Shown: in pieces, positions 23,107 through 36,283 of the stretch | Layout of the letters: every line of letters begins with the position of its first letter | How positions within the stretch are numbered: the first letter of the stretch is position 1 | Source: Toxoplasma gondii ME49 | Taxonomy: Eukaryota > Apicomplexa > Conoidasida > Eucoccidiorida > Sarcocystidae | NCBI RefSeq assembly: GCF_000006565.2 | Contig: NC_031478.1 | Span: 3,863,127 to 3,927,126 of the forward strand | Reading direction: 5' to 3' | DNA length: 64,000 nt | Position numbers and translations under genes: made by a program | The notes under the pieces: model-generated | What the model saw: only the letters and a program-made list of their open reading frames with translations | Told to the model about the DNA's origin: nothing | Database searches by the model: none

Positions 23107-26100
23107 TCAGTTGGCGCCTCCTGCGTCCACAGTCGGGACTGAGGTCACAAATCCTTCCAGTTTCTGTTGCAGAAGGCGGCGCCTGCGTGCGGGATCGCCC
23201 CTGACTGCGTTCCACTCTTCTGCGGCGACTTCCTGGACTCTCCACCCGTCGAGTTCCAGCTTCTTTCTTCTATTCGCTGCCCAGAGGTCCTGCAGAGTCG
23301 CGGACAACCGCCGCCTTCCAGGCTGCTTCCATACCGAACTGCGGTTTTCCGCCGCGGACTCGCTGTTTCTGTCGAACGCAGGCTGGTCTCTCGAAGCCGC
23401 GCGCGACGCGACCGACGAAAACGAGGTCTGCGTCAGCGGGAGCAGCAGCAAGCCGCTGCGCTGTCCGAGCTTGTCAGCGCACCTCCGCGCAGGAGGCAGG
23501 GAGAGGCGCAGATCTGGCTGAGGGCCGTCGGGAAGAGACTCCAAGTACGCTGCCGCGGCCTCCACGCCCAGTCTGGTGGAAACAGACACACAAGAGGAGA
23601 CAGGGAGCTCTCTGCACTAGAGGAGAAAAACGAACTTGGAGTGGAGGAAGGGGAGATGGCAATGCGAGTGCACTTCTGCAGAGACTTGAAAACTCAAGAG
23701 TAGTGAGAAGAAGCGAACGCTTCAATCCGTACCAACGCTTTGACTCTGCAGCAACCCCTCGCCTTCCCAACTGAAGAAGGAGACTGGAAACGATTCGGAA
23801 CGAACAGGACATCGACGATGGCTTCTGGCCTTCACTCCGTCCTTTTACGTGCTCTCGGAAAGAGCGGGGCGACCACAAAGACACCTCGAGGAAAACGTTT
23901 GCATTCCAAAGCGCACGCCACACGAGCACCCAGTGGAGAGTCAACGATCTGCACAGTTTTGGTACGCATGCGGCGTTTTTGAGAGGCTGGAAACCTTGTA
24001 CACAGCTATCCTCAAAGCATGTCTCCTGGGCATCGACAAAGCACAAGAGGCCTCGGATGCGGCCAACACCCGCATTCGAAATCTGAACGAAAAGTCTCGT
24101 TCGTTGCCTTTCGGAATTCACTGAGCTCTCCGCAGAGAATGTCTTTCGGTCGAAAGTCGGGGCGTTCCTCCTTCGACACGAATTTAAAGTTTACGGTGTT
24201 TCTTTCTACGCCTTGTCCCTCCTGCTTGACCTCAATCTTCTTCAATGTTCCACTGGTGGACCGGATACCAAATAGACAGCGCGTCTTTCGTCTATGCTGT
24301 AAACAGCTGCAGGGAATCATCATGTTCTGGAAATGGAAAAAACGCGTTTTCTGTGTGGAAGCCAGTGAACGCGTCCCGACCGGCCACCCAGGCGTAGAGC
24401 CTCGATCTTACTCCTTCATTTCAGCAGCGATTTCTCGCGCCATTCTGTCTCGCTCGCGTGTAAATCCAACAAGCCTAAAAACGCCCTTCTTCCCCTTCTC
24501 CGCCGCATGAAAACCATCCAACGCCGCGACGCTTTCCGTCAGAAGCCTCTGCGTCTCAGGGCAGAGCGCGTCCCCACGATATGTCGGCAGCTCACTCTCC
24601 AGAGTTTCCGCCAACTGAAATTAAACGCATGCAGCGGAAAATTCAAAGCCACCCTCAAAGGTCGGCAACGGGATGGCGCTGTGGTGCCGCACAAGCCACG
24701 ACGAAACAAAGTTCGCAGAAAGATTCCAGATATATGCGTGCAAGCATTCTACAGACAGACAGAAGTAGTTCCATATGGATACGTACAGACAGACAGGTAG
24801 ACATACATGCATACATAGATAGAGTGGAATATTCAACAAAGAACCGTGTTGTCTGCATCCACGAGAGGCATCCGAAGCCTTTGTGATACAAATATATACA
24901 GATAGATATATAGATAGATATATGTAAATGCATATGTGTATATGTAGATTTGTGGTTATTTGATGTTGATATAGATTTACGTCTACATATACTCCTGTAA
25001 ACATATAATTGGATCTCGGTTGAGCGTATCGCCTGTCCAATGGTTCGCGATGTGTCTCACATGTTGGACGAGGAAAGCGGACCGCGTCTGGAGAAGGTCC
25101 ATCTGTGGGGCCGTCGCGTTTCCAGCAGCTTCGAGCGGATGCAGAAGAGCCTTTTCGCACGCAGGGAATTGTTCGTCGACGAGGTGGCTGTCGAGGACGC
25201 AAAGACTCCAGAGGCACTGGACTCGTTCGTCTCCACTCAGAGCCGCCAAAGGATCCGCCAAAGAGGCAGCGACTCTCGAAACGTTCACGGCTTCCACGAG
25301 GCGATTCCTCACCTGGATGAACAGATCGGCAGATAAAAACAGCCAGCAAGAGTCGGGAGACTGACAAGGACTCCGGAGCGGTGTTGCCTTCACCTATTTT
25401 GGCTCTAAACGATGCGTGAAGACGTTAACGGCTCTGTCGATTGAGCTGTTTTCTTCAAGTCCTTTGACGCAAACGTTCGACCGCGTCCTGGCGGTGCATT
25501 TCCCCGTAGGGAAGATGAGTGTCGTCACACCCCACAGTTCATGGCCAAAGTGCCGACAAGCGCCTGTCAAAGAGAACGTCGCGACATCTGTTTCAGCTTT
25601 CACACTGCTAAGAGTCGAGATCAACGCGGAGGAAACATCCCGACAGAGAGGGAACATGGAACGCGTCACCCGTCCAAGAGCAGCGACAGAAAACATGAAT
25701 TCCATGGCTCGAGTCGATCTCACCAGTGGCGACGCACAACACAGTTCTTCCTATTTTCAGTCGAATTCGTTTATTATCTTCTTGGACAAACGAGTTTAAA
25801 CAATACCTACAGGTCCTAGGATAGAACGTAAAGATGAAAATAAAAATGTCGACGCACAGATGCACATCAGCCGCCTCGGCTGCGGCAGAGAGGCAAACGA
25901 GTTGCCCGAGCCACATGCAGATCATTCAGAATCAACAGCTCACAGAGACTCTCGCTTCCCGGTGCATGCGGTTGGCGGGGAGCATCAAAAGACGCGTTTG
26001 AGATACTCGGAAAGAACTCATAGGAAACCAGTTGCGCCTGGCCTCGATCTCCGTCGGTTCTGATTTCTGTGTTTGCCTTTCTCTGCTTCGTCCTAGGTCA

Positions 26101-29100
26101 ACATCGTTGGCTCCCTCTTACGTCCCTGCCTTTGAGTGTTCTTGGTTTCCAGCTTCCTCACTGTTTCTTCCTCTCTTTACAGCTTCTTCGCTGCGTTTCC
26201 TCAGCTCGTAGTCTACTCGTATCCTTTGGCCTGCGGCTACCTCACTCTTTCTCTTGTGTTCCTTGATCTCGCTCTTAACTATGCTCTGCGAGCCCGGCAG
26301 AGAGCCTCTCCCCAGTGACGAAAGGCCTGTAGGCCGCATACTGGCACTCCAGCTGACAGTGTACACCTCCCACCGAAGCGCTTGAATCCATATGTCGGCT
26401 CAGAAGAGACAGAACTCGTCGCTAAACTCTGACGCAGTTAACATGTTGCGAAAAGCGCAACGGAGCTGGGGTCCACGGAAAACGAAGATTTTCAAGATGC
26501 ACGGCAGGCGTCGAACTCTCACACCCGCGTCCAACGGAGGCTTTCAAACATTCCTGAGGGGTGCCCGGAGGGGCATCTCAAGCGCTGCAGAGACGGCAAA
26601 AGGATGAAGTTTCGTGACGAAAGGAACAGAGATGCGAATGTCGGTCGAAACAACTTGAACACGAAGAGGAATTGGACCGCCGAGCACTCGAACGGTTCCT
26701 CTGAATGAGTAAACCGCAAAGGGCCAGTCGGAACCTGAGATGAAAATTCCTGACAGAGTCGCTGCGTCATTCCGCCTCCCTTACCGTTGCGTTGAAGGCC
26801 TCCAAATGCCCGTGTGTATCGACAGTAAGGAACAGCACGCGAACTGCGACGCGTAGCCACGAGCCCAGCTTCTGAGCCTTCAATCGGTCTTCGCCGCATC
26901 CGACTGACGTCACATCAGAATGGCGATGTTCGTGTGTCTCCTCGGTCGGCGCTGCTCCCTGATGCCCGTCTGACGAGAAATGAGAACTCGGCGGCACCTG
27001 AAGCAGCAGATGCCTCGCGAAAGCGACGGGAGCCACTGAAAAGCAGACGCAGAAAGGCACCAAAGTCGAAAGCACAGCAACTGAAGCCGAAGCGCAAGCT
27101 CTCTAGAAAGAAGTGATTCCTGTCAACATCGCCCGTCCTCAGAAAATGCTCGTACTGGATCATGGAGAACGTGAAGTGTATATACTCAGAAAGCGCTGTA
27201 CAGCGAATCGCGTGGACGTCGCACACAGTCGGAGACAGCCTGTGACGCATCCGCAGAGAGTTCGAGTCTCAAGAGTTTGACTGTTCACAGATCCGCCAGG
27301 CAGCTCGGTCCCTGTAACAAGCGAAAACGCGTGAGAAAGTGCACAAGGGAGCGTCCGAACTCGATTCGCAGCAGCGTCTCAACTCGACTCCGGAATTTTC
27401 GACGTTTTTATACTCTCAGTGAACTTCCCCAGGTGCCTACACCAATGCGCCAAGAAGGATGTGCGCGGCTCTGCCCTCCACAGACTTCACTTGAAAGAAG
27501 CGTGAGGTCTCTGTGTCCTCAAGTCCGGCTGCGGCTGTGCAATCACATTCAGAATCCGAAGTTGTGCTCAGAAAGCTGCTTTCGTGCTTGAACGCTCCAG
27601 CGTCCACACTGAGAACATCCACAAACTCGCATCGCCCCGACGAGGCCGCATCCCACGGGAGTGCTCACAGCAAACGCCGAGCGGTGTCTGTACAGCTCGT
27701 GCCACTTCCCCTTTCTTAACGCAGTGAAGCCGTTTTTCTCTAGATCCTCCAAGTCCGGGATCTGCTCGCATTCGTTTACGTGGTTTTTCAGTTGCAGCTC
27801 GGCTCGCCGGTTCTTCAGCGGCGGAATCCCTCCTCTCCCTGGTCTGTTTTCTCCTTCGCATGACTAGTGTCTCCAACCTCTCTCTCTCTCGAAGGCCCAC
27901 AGAAAGAGCGGTGGATGTACACCCGCGCGAAGTGTCACCCCGAGACCGACGCTGGTCCTAGGACAGCAAGATTCTCATGCATATAAATATATGTGTCAGG
28001 ATCGCGTTTTTTCCAGCTGTTTTGCGGGATGCTGGGAACGAGCTGCCCCCGGCGTCCGCTTGACGCCTCAGAGCCTCCGTCGGATTTCCTTTTTGTTCAT
28101 CCGAGGTCCTAAGTCGTACAGAGAGCGTCATTTGAGAGGACGTAGACACTGGACAAGAACCACACTCACAGTCATTCATCGCATCGAGTTGCTCGAGCAG
28201 GTCGCAGGCTTCTTCGATTTCCGAGAGGCCGAGCACGACGTCTGCCGTCGCGCGCGCAGAGCCGGGTGTCTTGTCTTCTCGGTTCTCGTCCAGCAGAGCC
28301 TCGGCGGCAGCTGCGCTCTTCAGCGCGCACGCACTGAAAATCTCGGAGAACTTTGGGACGCTGAAAGGCAGCTCTTTTTGAAGCAGAAAGAAGCGCAGAG
28401 CAACGCGCAAGTTGAAAGGAATCGACAGCTCCAGCGTCCGGCCCTGCAGAGAAAATGGCCCGTTTTCAGTGGCGAGACTTCAGCCAGAGAAGCCAGTTCT
28501 CGGTGTTCCGTGGAACCGCCTGTGGAACGAAAAACGCCTATCGCTATTCAACACAAGAGAGTCACCGGCTTCTGGCGAAAGGGATCAGGCGAATCTGCAA
28601 CCATCCCGGCAGTTGCCGCCTACCGTCTGCATCAGCACCCTAGAGACCGCGCATGCAACATTTCCTTTGTCCTTTTCACGGTCGTCTCTGCTGCTCTGCT
28701 CGACTCACTCCGCGCAGGAAAGCCGCAGAGGCAAAAGAGACAAAAGAGGCAGAAGAGGCAAAGAGAAGCAATGCACCGGCAGAGCGAAGAAAGACATCAC
28801 GGACAAGACGTCCAGTGCAAGCAAGTCTGAAGCCGAATTCGAGAAAGCTAAGGCGAAGACGCAGGCGCCCTCCCAGCTTCGAAAACTCGATTAAGCAGCC
28901 CAACGGCGATGAACCGTTCCATACAAATCGGTGACCTGGAACTCAGAACTTTTTTCCAGAATGAGACGGCTTTGCGCCACGGCGAATGAGAGGAAACTGC
29001 AGGTTTCTGTGAAGTCGAAAAAAACGACGACTGTAAGGAGAAGAAAAGTCTCAACTCAGATATAAACAGCGACAGTATCCCGAAGGTTTAAAACGCATTT

Positions 29101-32100
29101 CTGATGAGGTGCGTACTCCCCGGAGAAGGCAGTGTATACTGAAATGTAATTATAAATGTGTCGACTTAACATCCGTGTGCACAGATGGCCTCAGCTTGGT
29201 TCGCTTTCACGACGCCAGCCTTCTGCGTCACTTACAATTGCAGCTCGAAGGAGGGATTCCAGAATCTCTTTGTTTTCTCGAAGAACAGCCATCGTGTCGG
29301 AGTCAGAGAGGACGTCGAGAAGGTCTCGCGTCGCAATCGTGGAGAGATTCTGGACAAGAACGAAGAGAGCGGAAAACCTCCAAGAACCGAGATCTCACGA
29401 CAGATGCTGCAGCATGCGACGTGAACAGACTCAGCGAGGAGGAACCGCCCACGAGGCAGAACTCCTTGAAAGCGTTTTTGTGTTTCGCTCTCCACACAAA
29501 AGTTGGGCTCACCTTTGGCACAGAGAGTTCTGCAAGAATCCTCTTCTTCAAAGCGTGTTTCTCTTCTTCAGAAATCGGCAAGGACCCCAGAAGACTCTCC
29601 GCAGCGGACCTCCCGTCCTCAGCGTCTCTTTCTCTCGAGCTGCCTTCTCGCGACCACCACAGACTGTCCCCCTCTCCCGACGAGGACAACGACGACAGCG
29701 GAGACAGCGGAGACAGTGGAGACAGTGGAGTGTGTGGGGAGTTTGCAGACGTTCTCGCACTTGCGGAGCAAGACGGACGGACGAGCGCCAGTAGCTGCAG
29801 GCAACGATTCACCGAAGGGGGGAAAGCAAGTGCAGAACGTCAAGAAAGTGCACTGCATGTCGTTGCCCCCCAAACCAAACCACCCTGCGGCGTTTGAGGT
29901 TCCAAGCCAGCATGAGACCGTATCCTCCGGTCACCCGAACGTCAGGGAAGAGCCGAGCGAAAAAATCTGTTTCGAGCCAGCCACGAGTGCACCCGTTTGC
30001 GAAGCGGAAATGTGCTTTCAGCTTCTGCCGGCGCCAGAGCATGTCACAGAAATCGACATGCAAGGCATGTACACTTCCGCAGATCCCCGAGATATTCTGA
30101 TGAGCGAGACAGCAGCCACATCCTTGAGGTGTCGATACACCTCACGCGTGCGCGGCCGCAGCACCAACAACGTTCTCTCGCAGCAGGTTCGTCGATTGAC
30201 TCGGGGCTCAAGACTTTTTTCACGGTGTCTTTATGCTGTGAGTTTGCATTTCCACAGCGTTACGCGTCACATCGTTGGTTCTCCCCGCGTTTACGTTTTC
30301 ATCTTGAGCTTGCGCGTCTCGAGTCTTCACCTCTCTACTTGTGCGTGTCTACATCCTTGTCTGTAATCCCTTGATTTTTTCACCTCCTCCCCAATCTCCA
30401 CACGAACAACAAAGCATGGCTCGAACGGGCAGCCTCTCTCCACGCTTGCTCCCGCTGTCCTTTGCTCGAACCCGCATGCATGCACCGGTCTGAACAGCGA
30501 TAACAAGACCGGTGGTGTGGTGAGTACGAAGCTCTCCTGCGAGAAATACGAACTGCATGCTGCGGAGCACGCATCCGGGGCGTGTGAAACGTTCCAGCTG
30601 GTTCTCAAGCTGCAGCGCAACGCAGCTACGAAGCCAGCTGTGGAATTCGTTCTACTTCTTGCGCGACTCACTTCGCCTGTGCAAGGGCCGTACCTCGAGG
30701 GGCAGAAGGCAATCTGCGTTCTGATTCAAGACCTCCAACGTGGTTGCGAGAAGCGCTCTTTCCTGCTCTAGAGAATGCGAAGAACCAGGCGCTTCCGTCC
30801 GTGCTTCGCTGCCGCGTTCCTTCTTCTCTCGCCTCTCGATCAGCAGGCGCAGGACGGGGACGGCGCCCACCAGCGCGTCTCGCAGCACTTCAGGCTTTTC
30901 CGCGAGGGCCTGCGTGTGAACAAGAAAGAGAGAAAGAAGCGGGCAACAGTGTGCAGGCGGCAAGCGCGAAAGAGAGGAAGTCTGGAAAGGGATACTCGGG
31001 CAAAAGGAGAAACAAAGCAAGCTTCACGGGAGCGCACACGCGCGCTTGTGCAGGCCGGAGGAGAGAGCCGTGTGCGGAGGGCTGTGGTCGTCAGTGGAGA
31101 GAAAATGAAGTTGAACAGAAACTGGAAATCTAGGGAGGGACCTAGGCCGGCTGAGTCGAAAAGGAGACATCTCGAGAGGGAGACTGAACAGCGATCGAAG
31201 CTGGAGATCTGAAAGGTGAAAGTGAACCTTCAAAAGGTCTCTGAAGAGCGAAGTGGCCAACGATGCCGTCTGCCGAGATCTTACCTGAAGAACGAGTTCG
31301 CGTACTCGCGCTTGCTCCTCTCTGTTTGGCGTCTGAAATTCCACGACGCTGCTGGCTGCCCGCGCTGCATGCACTGGCGATGGGCCTGGGAGGCCCTTGA
31401 GCGCATGCAGCGAAAGCTGGTTGAGCAGAACGTCTCGCCTTTTTCGCGTTGAGTTCGACGCGCAGCCTCCAGAGGGATGGTTTGGCCTCGTCTCGTAGAG
31501 AAGCTGGCTGCGGAAGAAAGGCGCAGCACAACATGAAACGGAGGCGATTGTTGAAAGCGAAGACACGCGAAACGATGTGCGTGGAGACTCGAGGCAGCAG
31601 CCCAGGGAACGACGAAATTGCCGTTGGCTGAGATCGAGAAACCAGCCCAGTTGGTTGCGGAAGGAAAGACAACTTTCGTACAGAAATGCAACTGCTTGGC
31701 GGAGCGAGACCACCAGTGTGCAGGCCAGGTGGACAAACACTCGAACTCAGTCCAGGGCATGGTTGTCTACCGAAGGAACAGAGCTCTTGGTTCTCTGAGT
31801 TTCTTAACTGGAGTCTTATGTTCCATATCCTACGGACGGAAATGTCTCGTGGTGGTCTGTGCTGATGGAGACATTTCTGCGATGCTGAAGTACGCAAATC
31901 GAGCACGTAGAGCAGTCAAGAAATCGGAACTATCGACAGACAGGTTCTGCTGAGAAAGGGCCGCTGACATCACGTGAAGGAAGAGCGAACGACGCAGAAG
32001 AGCATGGCCATGAAGCGACTCACACGCCATTTGTATGTAGGCAGCCAGCGATGGATATTCAGATATTCGCATGGAGGTTTGTGTAACTTTTGTGTAAATG

Positions 32101-35100
32101 AACAGGCCTCCATGAAGCGATTCACACGCCGTGTGTGGGGCGGCAAGACATCCCGGATCTCCATGTCAGACACCTGCTGAGTTGCCTGTTTGCAGGCAAC
32201 ATTGTACAAGAGACATGTCAGCTGGAAAGGCGCGCACGAGCAAGAAAAAACCTCGAAGTTTGAGGCATGCGCCTGAAGGTGAGGGTACAGGATGTCCACC
32301 AAGGATCCCTTAACGTGAAGTGCGGGCAAGCTTTGAACGAAAGACAGTTGCCCTTGCGGCTGTTGACGAGCAAGCGACATCGAGGCCCTCGCCTCGCCTG
32401 CGTGTTTGGTGTTTTTTCGAAGGCTGTGTCTCGAACTTTCGACGTTGAGGACATTTCAAATCTCAGGTGATGTCGGCGTCTTCAGACTCCCGCAGGTCGT
32501 GGAGTTCCTGTTTAGACACCTCTCGGAATCTCTGAGTTACCTGAGTTCATCGGCGGTAAGCCCTGCAAGACATGCGCCGTTCTCGCGAGTGAGAATCGCA
32601 AGAATCGCTTCCACGCCTTCTGAGAGACGAGCTCGGCGAAGATATCCAAGAACTCCGCAGGCGCACTCGACGTCTTCCTGTGAAAACAAGACCAGCGCGG
32701 GTGGACCTTTTCGCGCATGTTTGAACTGAACGCTCTACCCACATGAAGTTTTTCGGAATCACCTGCACGGCCAAGAATCTAAACTCTCCAAAGGTGGACT
32801 CAAGGTATTTTAGATTGCGCGAGGCATCACCGTCAATCGTTTGCGGTGTTTTAACAGGTTGTTGACTTTTGAGGATTCATTTTATACTTTCTACAAGCGC
32901 CTGGAACCACGGTTAAATGCGTGCACCCTGGACCCTCAATCTGCTTCGCACCCAGAGGTAATTCATTAACAGTGGGTGGCCTTCACGGTTTCACACTTAA
33001 ACGAGTATAGACATGCGTCTTGCATGCGTCGGCTACTTTTCTAACAGGCACTCAACGCCTCGCGGTCGATCACAACCGGAACTCTACGCGCAGTAGCTGC
33101 CTAGGCAGTTAACGCGATTCCAACACAAGCGTGCATCGTGCAAGCCAAGAGGCAATCTAGAAGGTAAAAGCAACGCACTAGCTGTACGACAACTCCGCTC
33201 CCTTGTGACTCACGAACGAAGTCCCCGTCCACCACTTTCCTTCGCTGTCTCAGCTGTTCTGTCGCCCAGGCTCTCTAGACTGAGTTTGAGAGTGACCTCA
33301 GCTGGGCAGTGGCCTCCCGCTCACGACAGAGTCCTCGTTTTCTCCGGTACTCAGAGTTTGGGGTCTGTGTTGGGTTGTGGCCACGACTGAACAGCCTCCA
33401 CAGGGCATTTTTCTTCGTTCGTAGAGCTACTCCGGATTTCTCCTGTGAATTCAGCAGCGGTCTTTCTTCTTCAGTCCTGAATTGATTGGCGTTCCTTGTC
33501 AACGGAGAAGCCTTACCGGAGTTAGAGTCCTCTCTGCGAACGTCTCTCGCGACTCTCGAGCTGCACATTCTCGTCTGCCTTGAACAGCTGCACCGCGTTG
33601 CTCGAGGCGACAGTGCATCAACGACGCGTAGGCCGGACCGAGTGTCTTGAGGTGTCCGCGAAGTCCGAGAATGCAGAACGCCCACATCGCGGTGACAAAG
33701 TCATTCCTCATCGCTACATTCCTCGCCTGCAGCTCCTCCAGAGACGCCTCGAGCTTGTGCACGCGCCGCGACGCAACTGTCGGCGATGTGTGGCCGGCAC
33801 CGCTTTCCTGGAAAATGAGGAGCGAGCGCGAAAGGTCCTCCGACATTCGCTGGAACGCCGTGTCTTCCTCGGCGCTCCTCATGTCCTCGAAGAGAGTCGC
33901 CTGACTGCTCTGGTGCAGCGACAGTCGTTCCAGCAAACTTCCAGTCACATCCTCAAAGAACAGGCGAACGTGGCGCTCCTCCACGGGCACCGAGTCCTCG
34001 GGCATCGAAGCCATTTTTCCTGGAGAGCGAGGGCGGAAGAAGCGAAATGAAACAAACGCAACGTAAGACGCAACGCCGCACTACACATCCGACGGATCGC
34101 CTCGCCACGGATTCCCTTTCGAGGCATGCACGGGCGGCGGATCGGCACTCCGGCGCGCAAAGCTATTCACCCCTCTATGCAGGTGGTCTCGGCACCGCTC
34201 AACTCGCGGACGCAGCACACAGGCGTCTGCGGCGCTAGTCAGTTCGTAGCCAGGCAACTTGGGGTGTACGTACACCCGCCAAACGCGGCACCGCAGGGAA
34301 TGCTCCGTGAGAACCACCTGTGTGCGGTGGACAGAACATGACGGCGCCAGGGCAGTTCTTGTGGGTGCAGGGGGTCGCCGCAGGGTTCTACTGGGGTGAT
34401 CGGTCATCGAGTTTGACGCCATTCGCCTCACCGAAAAGGCGGATTGACCAGGAGAAAAGTCCGAACCTCAGACCTCTCCCTGCCGTTCTGACCGGACCCC
34501 CTTGAGGGCTGCGGGTGTGTGCACGCCACTGGAGTCCCAGTCCATACCAGCACATACACAAAGTTTTGGCTGTTCTCGCATTTAAAGAAACGTCACTGCG
34601 GACCCTCCCACCCGAGATTCTCCTGCCCACGGTCGACTACGTGTCTCAGCTCTCGAGTGAGCTGTCAGCGATATGCATGTCTTTCTGTCTTGCATCTGTT
34701 TTGCACACCAACCGCGAGTAATGCGTATCAAGTTCATTGTGTCTAGCTGCCTCACTGTGACATGAGGATATGATCAAGACACCCTCCATGTCGCCTGCCC
34801 AGGTGGAACCGTCTCTGAGCATGTGTGAGTCGACGTGACCTGTCGGCTCGACCTCGAGCACATTTGCGTGCGTCGAACCTCAAAGAGGAAGGGTGTCCGC
34901 GAATTCCCACCTGGCAGCGTCAAGAACAGTCAATGAGAGAACCATCCCTTGCGTGCAGAGACTCCTGGCTGCACAGGCGTCCGCCCCCGCGTCTCCAGTG
35001 GAAAGGCACCCGAAGCTCCGATGAGCTGGAGGCCCGATTGAGGCATTTCGGAAACGGCATGCGCCGCCGTATCACGTAAACTCACAGAAAAAGATCGTCC

Positions 35101-36283
35101 ACACAGACGTAGGCTCCCTGATATCGTGGTCGCAACCTGACTTACTGAGAAAAGTTATCTTCGCGCTGAAGGGCACCCCGACCTTGTTGTGTCTCCACTT
35201 TTCCGGAATGTCTCCCATCCCGGCCGCGGCGGCCGTCGAGGCGCGCTCGTATGTCTGCGCATCTGCGCACATTCGCGCCACTTCGGCGACTTCTGCCGCA
35301 GACGCCGCTCGGGGCTGCAAGACGTCGATTGCGCGCGCGGCCTTCTCCGCTCGTCTCAAGGCCATGCCAATGCTCGAGAAGCTGCTCAGCTGTCCGTGCG
35401 AGTCCTGCTCGACACCAGCCGTCTCGTCGCTCTTCTCCCGACAAACATCTCTCGCGAAGTGTGGACCTGCGAAATTCCCCTCGCCTCCTGCTCGACTCCA
35501 CGCTCGACCGCACCCACTCCCCAGGGCTGCCTCATTTCTTTCCTGCGTACAGACACCCGGTGCACCGACGAGTTCCGCCACGACTCCCGCGTGCTTCCCC
35601 GGCGCTTCTCGCATCAAACCGCCGCCGCTGTCGCATCTGCTCTCTGGCGCTCTGCCCTGTGCCTTCGCTTCTACGCGCTGTCTGCTGGACGAACTGTCCG
35701 GCACGGTGCGTCCGTCTTGGAAACGAGCTTCCCGCCCGCTGTCCAGCGCCCCCGGCCCACACGCGTAGCTCTGCTGGCCAGCGAACGTCTGAGGAAACGC
35801 TCTGAATCGTGGAGTTCCCTGGTGAAGCACGACATGTCGGGGAGCAGGCGAAGTCGCGCCATCTCCGCTGTTGAAGTCGCGGTGCCGTTCCAGAGCGCCG
35901 GCAGAGGTTGGGTTGCCAGAGACCGAAGGATCTTGGGAGTTGGCCCTGAAGCTGTGGCTGCGCCGACGTGGATCCGCGGCTGAGACAAATGCGGCGCGCG
36001 CCACATGCACCACATGCGCTGTCTGTCTGGGAGTGACGCCACTCCAGATCGCTTGTGCAGAGGCGAGGGTACGCGACCGGACGAGAAATCGAGACAGATG
36101 CCGACGCGCTAGAGGCGGGACTGCACGAAGCGGCAGCGAAGGAATTTCGCATGCTCTGGAGTCCGAAAATCCGCTCAGAGAGCTGAGAGGAGGCAGAGAC
36201 TCTGAGGAGCTGCAGAGGCCGCAGGGCGACAGGGTCGAGGCAGGGCGCCACAGCGCTCTGGCCTCGACTCGTAGGGGCGGCAT
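23107..36283 (-). CDS. Large RAP-domain protein with organellar helical repeats, about 18 exons
   Basis: RAP proteins bind RNA, mostly in mitochondria or plastids. The C-terminal exon ends in a RAP core (LELDGWRVQEVAAEEW, then LLQQKLE). Earlier exons show amphipathic helical repeats of the FASTK/OPR kind (for example FLTALRARFA and MEFMFSVAALGRV). The first exon has an Arg/Ser-rich, acid-poor N-terminus typical of a transit peptide. Exons in transcript order: 35146-36283, 33517-34019, 32541-32677, 32174-32330, 31894-31949, 31285-31507, 30694-30909, 30550-30609, 29513-29794, 29236-29349, 28170-28443, 27669-27838, 26785-26997, 25529-25750, 25061-25312, 24412-24614, 23966-24082, 23107-23572. All are GT-AG and phase-consistent, giving about 1,600 residues. 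The exons at 32174, 31894, 30550 and 23966 are least certain; exon 30550-30609 has a weak donor (GTATTT). The family call is firm; the organelle is inferred. A Leu-Ser-Pro tract is encoded near 29.7 kb. Confidence 0.82.
24890..24940. repeat. Impure (GATA)n/TA tract in a RAP-gene intron
   Basis: A short run of ATAGATAGATATATA-type sequence lies in the intron between the exons at 25061-25312 and 24412-24614. A CAGA-rich stretch just before it (24752-24800) is also of low complexity. Confidence 0.7.
29694..29729. repeat. 9-bp tandem repeat inside a RAP-gene exon
   Basis: Four units of GACAGCGGA or GACAGTGGA lie end to end. On the minus strand they encode a Leu-Ser-Pro repeat within the exon at 29513-29794. 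The repeat keeps frame and is probably a flexible linker. Confidence 0.9.

Noticed and set aside
23474..24121. 215-codon minus-strand ORF as a RAP-gene exon read continuously
   Set aside because: Its frame disagrees with the phase left by the exon at 24412-24614. Splicing 24082-23966 to 23572 keeps both phase and the RAP frame.
24012..24323. Minus-strand ORF with a plausible charged product (contains IEVKQEGQGVERN) as a separate gene
   Set aside because: It lies between RAP-gene exons whose phases join directly, and has no motif of its own. It is most likely intronic.
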